This document shows positions 9,077 to 15,796 of a DNA stretch of 64,000 nucleotides, piece after piece. Numbering within the stretch: the first letter of the stretch is position 1; every line of letters starts with the position of its first letter. Source of the stretch: Verrucomicrobiota bacterium (GTDB taxonomy: Bacteria; Verrucomicrobiota; Verrucomicrobiia; Opitutales; Opitutaceae); the NCBI GenBank assembly GCA_023426435.1, contig JAFAAS010000068.1:1-64000 (forward strand). The letters run 5' to 3'. The position numbers were made by a program, and so were the translations under genes. The notes below the pieces were generated by a model. It searched no databases. It saw nothing but the letters and a program-made list of their open reading frames with translations, and was not told the origin of the DNA.

Positions 9077-9205
9077 AAGTTATAGCCGTTGGCCGAATCG
9101 GAAATCCCGATTTGAACCACGAAGGCACCGAGCACACAGAGGAAGGCCACGGGATCTCTCCGTGCCTCTGTGCCTCTGTGGTTCACCTGAAGGGCTATAG
9201 TTTTT
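9077..9205. repeat. Extragenic palindromic element with nested inverted repeats
   Basis: Outer imperfect arms: AAAGTTATAGCC (from 9077) against GGCTATAGTTTT (from 9193). Inner arms: GAACCACGAAGGCACCGAG (from 9114) against the complement of GTGCCTCTGTGCCTCTGTGG (9162-9181). The region has no credible reading frame. It occupies the centre of the 367-base gap between the terminator at 9026 and the signalling gene ending at 9336. The structure resembles a REP/MITE-type repeat, but no second full copy lies in this window. Confidence 0.6.
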
Positions 9206-9335
9206 CTGAAAACGCTCCAAGTCGCCGCATTTCACCAGCTACCGCGGACCACTCTCTCCCGAAAAATAGAAGGGGCGAGCGGCCACACAAAAACCGCTCG
9301 CCCGCTGCTTCTTCATTAACCCCCAAAGGGAATTC

Positions 9336-10490
9336 TCACGAAACGCTCGCCAGCGCCGGCTGGCTCTTGCCGAGGTTCGCCTTCGCCTCCTCCAGCGAAT
9401 CGTAGAAGGTCCACGAGCGCGTATCCTCAAAGCCCTTACACTCCGCGACGATCTGCGGATTCGCCACGAGCGCGAACTGCATCGCGAGCTCGCGGCAGGT
9501 CTGCATCGCCTGAAACAGCAGCTTGATCACGCCCATGTGCAGCGAGCGGATCTGATGGATGTCGATCACGACTTTGTTGTGACCGGCATCGACCGCCTCG
9601 GCGAACTTCGGCTTCAAATACGTGGCCGCCTCCGCAATCACCGACGGCGAGCAATTCTCCGGCAACCGCATGATGAGGCAGTCGCCTTCCGTCGAGTAAT
9701 AGCGCTGCGACGTGTCGAGGTTCATCGCTTTCGCCATCTTCGTCTCGAGTTCTCCGAGATCGATCGGCTTCGTAATGATCGCGCTGAAACCCACGGTCTG
9801 CGCCTGCTGCTGCTGCGCCGTTTCGGTCTTCACCACCAGCGCAAACACCGGCGTGTATTTCGTCTTCACGTTTGTCCGAATCAAACGGAACAACGTGAAC
9901 GCCGATTCCTCCGGCAGCGACAAGCTCACGAGCATCATGTCCGGCGGCGTGCGCGAGCAGAAGTCGATCGCCTCACCCTGCGTGCTCACCCCATGAATCT
10001 TCCACGGCGTGTGCTTCAGGCCTTCCTGAATCTGCTGAATGATCGCGGGCTTGTCCTCGACGATGAGAATGTCCGCCGGATCGAAAATCGACTTCGCCTT
10101 CGCCGGCGTCTCCGACAACGGCTTCAAATCGATCACGCGTCCCGCCTTCTCGATCAGCACGTCTTCCTTGAAGGGCTTCACGAGATAATCGCGCACGCCG
10201 ATCTTCGCGATCTTGAGCACATTGTCGCGACCGCCTTCAGCCGTGAGCATCATCACCGGAATGCCCTTCAACGCCGGGTCGGCCTTGAGCTTCGTCAACA
10301 TCTCCACGCCATCCATCACGGGCATCGTGACATCGAGGAGGATGAGGTCCGGGCTTTCCTTCGCCGCGAGCGCGAGTCCTTCGACACCGTTCGCCGCCTC
10401 GAGGATTTCGCAGTCGTAGGACTTGAAGGCTTTTTTGACGATGATGCGGACGGTCTTCGAGTCGTCCACCGTGAGAATCTTGTAGCGCAT
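9336..10490 (-). CDS. Response regulator: receiver, pseudo-receiver, STAS-like domain
   Basis: 384 residues. The first receiver (1-120) is complete: D9, D10, phospho-acceptor D53, T83 and K105. A second receiver-like domain (about 137-258) keeps the ILIVED start and TKP end, but a Ser replaces the acceptor Asp (LVSLSLPEES), so it cannot be phosphorylated there. The C-terminal 110 residues look like a SpoIIAA-type STAS domain (KVVIDIHQIRSLHMGVIKLL). No DNA-binding domain is present, so output is probably by protein partner. It follows the CheX-like gene by 24 bases, suggesting that CheX dephosphorylates or couples to this regulator. Confidence 0.85.
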   Translation of the reverse strand: MRYKILTVDDSKTVRIIVKKAFKSYDCEILEAANGVEGLALAAKESPDLILLDVTMPVMDGVEMLTKLKADPALKGIPVMMLTAEGGRDNVLKIAKIGVRDYLVKPFKEDVLIEKAGRVIDLKPLSETPAKAKSIFDPADILIVEDKPAIIQQIQEGLKHTPWKIHGVSTQGEAIDFCSRTPPDMMLVSLSLPEESAFTLFRLIRTNVKTKYTPVFALVVKTETAQQQQAQTVGFSAIITKPIDLGELETKMAKAMNLDTSQRYYSTEGDCLIMRLPENCSPSVIAEAATYLKPKFAEAVDAGHNKVVIDIHQIRSLHMGVIKLLFQAMQTCRELAMQFALVANPQIVAECKGFEDTRSWTFYDSLEEAKANLGKSQPALASVS

Positions 10491-10514
10491 GGTGTGTGAA
10501 AAGATGGGAGGGTT

Positions 10515-11048
10515 TTACTCGTCCTGCTTCATCAGGATGTCCGCGATGATCTTGTGACCGGAGCAATCGAAGTGATAGATGTGCCGCGTCACCGAGCTGA
10601 TCGGCTCGATGGTGAAATTGCTGCCGTGCAGGATTGACGGGATCGTGAGCTTGCAGGTGTAGCCGGCATCGCAGAGGCCGTTCTTGAAACTGCCGACCGT
10701 CATGTTCGTGAGCTCGCCGATCGCGTCGTTGATCACTTCGTCCCCCGCTTCGCTCAACTCGTCCTCCGTCATGCCGAGCAGGTGACACGTGCAATGCCTC
10801 GCGAATCCAAGATCTAAATACAGATAAATGAGCCCGTTCGCCTCGCCGATGAAGCCCACCGTGCCCACCACATGCGGGCGGGGATTGTCGGCCAGCGGGG
10901 ATTGCACCGGCCAGACTTGGTCAAGGTCCGCGCCGTTTACCGGCGTCAACGTCGGCTCCCGGCCGAGCATGGTTTTGAACACATCGGCTACAGCGCGCGC
11001 GATGTTCTCCTTGATCTGAACGGCGGTGATTTGCTCAGCGGCTGGCAT
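10515..11048 (-). CDS. CheX-like chemotaxis phosphatase
   Basis: 177 residues. The central segment DAIGELTNMTVGSFKNGL carries the ExxN pair (Glu and Asn three residues apart) that CheX/CheC/FliY phosphatases insert into the active site of phosphorylated CheY. The size fits single-motif CheX. CheX-like domains also occur in non-chemotactic regulatory pairs. It is the first gene of an apparent two-gene operon, with the receiver/STAS regulator 24 bases downstream as its likely partner. Start ATG 11048 is the first good start. Which receivers it acts on is inference. Confidence 0.82.
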   Translation of the reverse strand: MPAAEQITAVQIKENIARAVADVFKTMLGREPTLTPVNGADLDQVWPVQSPLADNPRPHVVGTVGFIGEANGLIYLYLDLGFARHCTCHLLGMTEDELSEAGDEVINDAIGELTNMTVGSFKNGLCDAGYTCKLTIPSILHGSNFTIEPISSVTRHIYHFDCSGHKIIADILMKQDE

Positions 11049-11164
11049 GATGGAAGGGGCGAAAGCGTTGCTCCACGCTGCTATCGGCCGAAACCCCGCC
11101 AGGTTTAACAGGATTGTTGCGCGTGCCTTCGAAACGCTCCCTCCCGGATCCTCGCCCCATGGAG

Positions 11165-11184
11165 GCGCGGCGCCCTCACCGCGC
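11165..11184. repeat. Extragenic palindrome, GCGCGG-type, copy 1
   Basis: GCGCGGCG-CCCT-CACCGCGC: 7 of 8 arm positions pair around a CCCT loop. A near-identical copy lies at 37559-37578, and a third palindrome with the same outer arms lies at 32978-32998. It sits in the 186-base gap between the sigma-54 activator and the CheX-like gene. Confidence 0.6.
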
Positions 11185-11234
11185 TTCGACTTGAAGACGC
11201 CGCGGCTCGCCGGCGCGCCTGGCGCTACGCTCGC

Positions 11235-12716
11235 CTATCCGTCGATCGATGCCAGATCCGCGTCGATCGGATCACCCGCCTCGCGATACTCCTGCAACTT
11301 GTTGCGCAGCGTGCGAATGCTGATGCCGAGCTCCGCCGCCGCCTGCGTGCGATTCCCAGCCGTTTGCCGCAACGCCGCTCGAATCGCCTGCTTCTCCAAC
11401 TCGTCCAACCGCAAAACGTGGCCACTCTCATTCGTCACCGGCACCACCGGTTCGACCAGCGGCAACTCCGAGGTCGCCACCGTCGCGCTCGGCGTTTGCG
11501 CCGCTCCCGCTTCCCCCACCGGAAACGGCGGCTCGCTCACCAGCGTCAGATCGCCCGGCAACCCCAGCGCTCCCGTGCTCACCGGCCGGCCCGCTTCCGA
11601 CAAAATCACCGCCCGCTCGATCGTGTTCTGCAACTCGCGCACATTCCCCGGCCAGCGATACGCCTGCAGCGCCGCGCGCGCCGATTCCGAAAAACCCGCC
11701 ACTTTCACGCCGTGCTTGCGCACAAAGCGCCGCAGGAAGTGCTCGGCCAGAAACAACACGTCCTCGGGACGATCCCGCAGCGGCGGCACGTGCACCGGAA
11801 ACACATTCAGCCGGTAATAAAGATCCTGCCGAAAATCGCCTTTCTCCACGTGCTTCAGCAGATCGCGATTCGAGGTCGCGATGATGCGCACGTTGACCTT
11901 GATCGTCCGGCTCCCTCCGACGCGCTCGAACTCCCGCTCCTGCAACACGCGCAACAGCTTCGCCTGCAAATTCAGCGGAATCTCGCTCACTTCGTCGAGC
12001 AGCAGCGTGCCTTGATTCGCCAGCTCGAAACGCCCTTCCCGCCGCTCCGTCGCCCCCGTGAACGCACCGCGCTCGTGCCCAAAGAACTCGCTTTCGATCA
12101 GGTTCTCCGAGATCGCCGCGCAGTTCATTTTGATGAACGGATGCCCGCGCCGCGGGCTCCGCCGATAAAACTCGCGCGCCACCATCTCCTTGCCCGTGCC
12201 ACTCTCGCCCGTCACCAGCACCGTCGCATCCGTCGGCGCCACCCGCTCGATCAACTGCCGCAACCGCATCATCGCCGGACTGCGCCCCACCAGCGTGCCA
12301 TCCTCATCCTCGGGATCGTCGCTCAACAGCCGGCTCACCTTCAACAGCTGCCGATACGACTGCGCCTTCTTCAGGATCACATCGATCTGGCTCGGCGAAA
12401 ACGGCTTCAACACATAATCGAACGCCCCCGCGCGCATGCACGCGACCGCGGACTCGATCGTGCCGTATCCAGTTACCATTACAACGAGCGGTCGCTCCGG
12501 CAGCGCCGACACGTGCTCGAGAAACTTCTGCCCGTCTCCATCCGGCAGCCGGATATCGAGCATCATCAAATCGAACTGCTCCCGGTCCAGGATCGCCTTC
12601 GCTTCCGCCAGATTGTTCGCGCAGGTAACCGGCAGTTTGTGCCGCTGAAAAATGCTTTGGAGCAGATTGCGGACAACGAGCTCGTCCTCGACGATCAGTA
12701 TCTTCTCGAAAGACAT
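11235..12716 (-). CDS. NtrC-family sigma-54-dependent response regulator
   Basis: 493 residues. The receiver domain has acceptor D54 (MMLDIRLPDGDG). A AAA+ sigma-54 interaction domain (about 148-370) follows, with Walker A GESGTGKE, the diagnostic GAFTGA loop and Walker B TLLLDEVSEI. A Fis-type helix-turn-helix at about 440-480 includes GNRTQAAAELGISIRTLRNK. It therefore activates RpoN-dependent promoters after phosphorylation. Near flagellar genes, such regulators often control the middle tier of flagellar expression (FlrC/FlgR type). That role is inferred from context; no cognate kinase lies next to it. No sigma-54 promoter was recognised in the window. Confidence 0.92.
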   Translation of the reverse strand: MSFEKILIVEDELVVRNLLQSIFQRHKLPVTCANNLAEAKAILDREQFDLMMLDIRLPDGDGQKFLEHVSALPERPLVVMVTGYGTIESAVACMRAGAFDYVLKPFSPSQIDVILKKAQSYRQLLKVSRLLSDDPEDEDGTLVGRSPAMMRLRQLIERVAPTDATVLVTGESGTGKEMVAREFYRRSPRRGHPFIKMNCAAISENLIESEFFGHERGAFTGATERREGRFELANQGTLLLDEVSEIPLNLQAKLLRVLQEREFERVGGSRTIKVNVRIIATSNRDLLKHVEKGDFRQDLYYRLNVFPVHVPPLRDRPEDVLFLAEHFLRRFVRKHGVKVAGFSESARAALQAYRWPGNVRELQNTIERAVILSEAGRPVSTGALGLPGDLTLVSEPPFPVGEAGAAQTPSATVATSELPLVEPVVPVTNESGHVLRLDELEKQAIRAALRQTAGNRTQAAAELGISIRTLRNKLQEYREAGDPIDADLASIDG

Positions 12717-12824
12717 TTCAAATCGGGCGGTGCATTTCAGCGAATTCCCTCCCGCAATCGCGAAAGGCTGGACCGCGAAATAAGACAGGCCGCGCGACGC
12801 AGTTCAAACAAATGTTCCGCCCGC

Positions 12825-13202
12825 TCACCCGCCCGGCGACAAGAGTGCGCTCACTCTGCGCATTACATCAGCCGGCATATACGGTTTAGGCAAAAATTGA
12901 CACGGCCCGCCAACCGCAAGCTGCGCTTCCAGCGCCCGCTGATCGCGCCCGCTCGTCAAAAGCAGCGGCAGCCCGGGAACCGCGCCGCGCAACTCCCGAC
13001 AGAGCTCCGCGCCTCCCGTGTCCGGCAGCTGGCAATCCACGAACGCCAGCGAAATCGCCGCCCGATGCTCGTTGAACAACTTCAACGCCTCCGCCCCGTC
13101 CGCCGCCCGCAAGACCCGCACTTTCATCCGCGACAACAACGTCGTCAGCAGGAGGGCGAGCGGATCCTCATCTTCCACCAGCAATACCACGACTTCACGC
13201 AT
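12825..13202 (-). CDS. Single-domain response regulator (receiver only)
   Basis: 125 residues from ATG 13202; an alternative ATG at 13262 would add 20 Ala/Pro-rich residues. Receiver features: acidic EDED near residue 10, phospho-acceptor D56 (FVDCQLPDTGG), the TSGRD switch segment and K in FLPKPY. There is no output domain, so it may act like CheY or as a phosphorelay intermediate. It lies 108 bases upstream of the NtrC-type gene on the same strand. The first residues of the acidic pocket are EDED rather than DD, which is within normal variation. Confidence 0.8.
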   Translation of the reverse strand: MREVVVLLVEDEDPLALLLTTLLSRMKVRVLRAADGAEALKLFNEHRAAISLAFVDCQLPDTGGAELCRELRGAVPGLPLLLTSGRDQRALEAQLAVGGPCQFLPKPYMPADVMRRVSALLSPGG

Positions 13203-13378
13203 CGCCGGAGCTTCGGCGGCTGCCGGCTCCAGGCTAGGAAAAAGAGCGGCCGAAGAAAGCATCGCCGGGGTTCATCGGCCCGCCGCCAAAAAAGTTAAAC
13301 AATTTTCTCAACTTTCCGCCCGCCCGGTCGATGAGAGCCTTCGCGGCCTCCCTGGCCGCTCCTTCCAACTTCATCTCC

Positions 13379-13774
13379 ATGCGCCTGCTCTCCTTTCTCA
13401 CGGACGTCGAACGCGCCCTCCGCCTCGAAGCCAATGCCGGCGAAGACGCCATCTGGGAGAGCAGCCGAATCGTAAACTTCAAGACCGGCCTCGGCCGTCT
13501 AACCCTCACGCTGCGAGATCAGGACTGCGGCCTCCCCGCCGGCACCGTGCTCCTCCAATATTTCGCCCTCGCCAACGGTTCCTTCTGCCTGAAGGCCACC
13601 CTCAACTGGGAGGGCTCCAACGCCGGCACCCTGCTTTCGATTTACGATACGCCGACGCTCAATTGGAAACTCGAGGCGAGTCGCGTCGCCACCGCCTGGC
13701 TCGCCGGCCCACCCGCCACCGCGACCGAGCCGGCTTCCGCCCTCGAAGAAGAACGCATCGCCGCCGTCGGCTGA
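13379..13774 (+). CDS. Hypothetical protein
   Basis: 131 residues from ATG 13379 (MRLLSFLTDVERAL); the frame also has an ATG at 13331. A predicted mixed alpha/beta soluble protein with no signal peptide or membrane segment. Motifs such as LPAGTVLLQYF and FCLKATLNWEGS do not match a family I know. It stands alone and is followed by a clear terminator, which supports it being a real transcription unit. It lies between signalling and flagellar genes, but the function is unknown. Confidence 0.7.
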   Translation: MRLLSFLTDVERALRLEANAGEDAIWESSRIVNFKTGLGRLTLTLRDQDCGLPAGTVLLQYFALANGSFCLKATLNWEGSNAGTLLSIYDTPTLNWKLEASRVATAWLAGPPATATEPASALEEERIAAVG

Positions 13775-13806
13775 TTCGCTCATTCCAACTTGGCGCCTTT
13801 GTGCCC

Positions 13807-13835
13807 GCGGCGGTCTCGGACCGCCGCCTTTTTTT
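13807..13835 (+). terminator. Rho-independent terminator
   Basis: A perfect 9-bp stem GCGGCGGTC/GACCGCCGC with a TCG loop, one C, then seven T residues (13829-13835). It ends the hypothetical gene at 13774 and lies tail-to-tail with the flagellar chaperone operon. Confidence 0.92.
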
Positions 13836-13872
13836 CATGCGGAGCTTCACTCCGCACCGCCGCGTCCGCGTC

Positions 13873-14250
13873 TCAACCCGTCGCGTTCAACCGCGACATC
13901 CCTCCGCGCGGCTCACGCTCCGCCCGGCCATACGCCGGGGCGATGCGCCCCAAACGCGACATGCTCTCCTGCACCGCCAGCAATTCGCTCCGCGCCGTCG
14001 CCAGCTGCGTTTCGATCAAATCGATGTTGTGCTGCCTCCGCGCCAGCAGCGCCGCCACGCGCGCCCGCGCGATCTCGTTGTCCACTTCCGGAGCCAGCGC
14101 GGCGATTTCGTCGACGACCGGCGCCGCGCGCCGTTGCACCGCGGCAACCGCTTCGAAATCGCCTTCAACGACATTGTTCGCTTCCTGCGAAACCAATTCG
14201 TCCAACGCGCCGAGCAGGCGGTGAAAACGTTCCCGCGGGCTCTGCTTCAT
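13873..14250 (-). CDS. FliT/FlgN-like flagellar chaperone candidate
   Basis: 125 residues, almost entirely helical and charged (LGALDELVSQEANNVVEGDF, EIARARVAALLARRQ), ending in a Gly/Arg-rich tail. Its position, 7 bases after fliS in the flgM-fliS operon, is where fliT stands in many bacteria. It opens with a helix around a LLxALxEL pattern, as in FliT/FlgN-type chaperones. The sequence similarity is weak, so the call rests on size, helicity and context. The likely role would be binding FliD or hook-associated proteins before export. Confidence 0.55.
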   Translation of the reverse strand: MKQSPRERFHRLLGALDELVSQEANNVVEGDFEAVAAVQRRAAPVVDEIAALAPEVDNEIARARVAALLARRQHNIDLIETQLATARSELLAVQESMSRLGRIAPAYGRAEREPRGGMSRLNATG

Positions 14251-14257
14251 CGCAGTC

Positions 14258-14683
14258 TCAGGCCACGCCGCGGAGTCCTTCCGCGGGCGCCGACTCTTGC
14301 TTGCTCAACATTTCCGCCCACGCGTCGCGGAGCGAGCGGACGAGCTCCTCCACTTCGTGAACGATCGCTACATCCTTGCGCAGATTCGCTTCGAAGAGGC
14401 GGCGAGTGTGATAATCGTAAAGCCGGTAGAGCGTTTGAGCGAACTCACCACCCGCTTCCATATTCAATCCACTCTGCAGCTCGACGATGATGTTCTGCGC
14501 CTTCTGCAGCTGGTGATTGATCACTTCGATGCGCCGCGTGTCCGTCTCCGGCCGCTCAAACGCCTCGACCGCGATCGCCATCGCTTTCAGCGCACCATCA
14601 TAAAGCATCAGAACCAACTGTCCGGGACTCGCGGTGAGCACCGCGTTCGTCCGATAGGCCTTCACGTAGCCGGTGGCGACCAT
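14258..14683 (-). CDS. fliS: Flagellin export chaperone FliS
   Basis: 141 residues. It shows the FliS signature: an N-terminal YxxxxVLTASPGQLVLMLYDGAL-type block, a four-helix bundle with an AQNIIVELQSGLN segment, and the LYDYHTRRLFEANL motif. FliS binds the C-terminal helices of flagellin in the cytoplasm and prevents premature polymerisation. It is in a tight operon: the FlgM-like gene is 6 bases upstream and the FliT-like gene 7 bases downstream, behind a sigma-28-type promoter. The two flagellins it would serve are about 3 kb away. Confidence 0.95.
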   Translation of the reverse strand: MVATGYVKAYRTNAVLTASPGQLVLMLYDGALKAMAIAVEAFERPETDTRRIEVINHQLQKAQNIIVELQSGLNMEAGGEFAQTLYRLYDYHTRRLFEANLRKDVAIVHEVEELVRSLRDAWAEMLSKQESAPAEGLRGVA

Positions 14684-14689
14684 GGGAGC

Positions 14690-14974
14690 TTACGCTTCGG
14701 ATTCGCTGAGATCGGGCGAGCGCAGGATCATCTCGCCCACTTTGCTCATGACGTCGCGCGACGGATAATTCGGATCCGCCGCCAGCGCGCGAGCCCGGTC
14801 CACCACGTCGGGGCGAATCTCAGGCTGGCGTTGAAGTTCGGCGCGCAGGAATTCGGCGCTGTCGGTCGACAGCTGGTCCCGCCGCGGAGCGGGCGGACGA
14901 GGCGTGGCCTGGCCGGCGGCCGCCACGTTTTCCGTGTGCACCGTCCGGTCGGTTGATGTCGTGGAATTGATCAT
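14690..14974 (-). CDS. flgM: FlgM-like anti-sigma-28 factor candidate
   Basis: 94 residues. The N-terminal half is Pro/Thr/Ala-rich and apparently disordered. The C-terminal half is helical: RPDVVDRARALAADPNYPSR then DVMSKVGEMIL. The pattern of a helix, a short NY-type turn and a second helix matches the sigma-binding C terminus of FlgM (usually IRxeKVxxLKxxIxxGxY then a second helix). It heads the operon flgM-fliS-fliT directly behind a sigma-28 promoter, the classic feedback arrangement. The sequence is diverged, so I hold this at moderate confidence. Confidence 0.6.
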   Translation of the reverse strand: MINSTTSTDRTVHTENVAAAGQATPRPPAPRRDQLSTDSAEFLRAELQRQPEIRPDVVDRARALAADPNYPSRDVMSKVGEMILRSPDLSESEA

Positions 14975-15043
14975 TGGTTTCGTGGAACGAAACGGTCAGC
15001 CTCTGAGGTCAATTACAGGGAACGCCGTTGTTGCTGAAACAAG

Positions 15044-15070
15044 TTATCGGTCAGAGCTGGAAAGACTTTA
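15044..15070 (-). promoter_or_regulatory. Sigma-28 (FliA) promoter of the flgM-fliS operon
   Basis: On the minus strand: TAAA (15067-15070), 15-base spacer, ACCGATAA (15044-15051). This matches the flagellar sigma-28 consensus TAAA-N15-GCCGATAA at 11 of 12 positions. The FlgM-like start codon is 70 bases downstream. Confidence 0.88.
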
Positions 15071-15077
15071 GCTCAGC

Positions 15078-15794
15078 TTAACGTCGCTTCGCCTCCGCGC
15101 TTGCAGGCGGCGGCGGCGTATAAACCGGCGGCAGCGTTGCGAACATTTGCGCCGCCACATACTGGCCAAACTTCGAGGGCGAATGCGCCACGCCGCGCGT
15201 CAAATCCGCCGGCACGCCGCCACGATCCGAATCGATGAAATGCCGCCGCGCACTGTTCTCGATCGCAGGATCGGATCCCGCAAAAACATTATCGAAGGAC
15301 CACAACAACCGCACGTCCTCGTCCGCCGTCGCCAGCTTCGCGCGCACGCCAATCGTCAGCGGGCGATACGGCTTATACGCGGTCAGATCGACAAACATCA
15401 CTCCATCGACCGCGAGGTCGCGTCGGAGTTTCGCCAGGAAATCGTGCGGCAGCGCCGAGGTCGACAGCACTTCCGAACGCCGGAAACGCCGCAACAGATC
15501 TTCGCGCGTCAACGTGACCACCTCGAAGCGATTCTGCTTCTGCAGTTCCGCGGCAAACACCGGCGTCAGCGCCGACGCGCTCTCCTCGTCCGCCACCGAT
15601 CCGCCCGCGATCGGCAACAACACCACCCGACGCAGCATTTCCGGCAACTGCGGTTCTCCCGCCACGTTGCCTGGCGAACGAAAAGGCCCGGTGCGCGCAC
15701 TGTCGTGCGCCGGCGGATGCATGCAGCCCGCCAGCACGACCAACGCCGCTCCGACGATGCAACTGCGGGCGTGAACGAATCGCGATGATCTCAT
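15078..15794 (-). CDS. Lipoprotein encoded with fliD
   Basis: 238 residues. A lipoprotein signal with lipobox LAGC (Cys at about residue 24) points to membrane anchoring in the periplasm. The mature part has a CsgG/LpoB-like alternation: RVVLLPIAGG, then an AAELQKQNRFEVVTLT segment and GVMFVDLTAYKPYRP. That pattern is typical of outer-membrane accessory lipoproteins such as FlgO or LpoB. It ends with a Pro-rich segment. It starts 2 bases after fliD ends, so it shares the fliD promoter. A role in flagellar outer-membrane assembly is inferred from this linkage; no named family is certain. Confidence 0.75.
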   Translation of the reverse strand: MRSSRFVHARSCIVGAALVVLAGCMHPPAHDSARTGPFRSPGNVAGEPQLPEMLRRVVLLPIAGGSVADEESASALTPVFAAELQKQNRFEVVTLTREDLLRRFRRSEVLSTSALPHDFLAKLRRDLAVDGVMFVDLTAYKPYRPLTIGVRAKLATADEDVRLLWSFDNVFAGSDPAIENSARRHFIDSDRGGVPADLTRGVAHSPSKFGQYVAAQMFATLPPVYTPPPPASAEAKRR

Positions 15795-15796
15795 CG

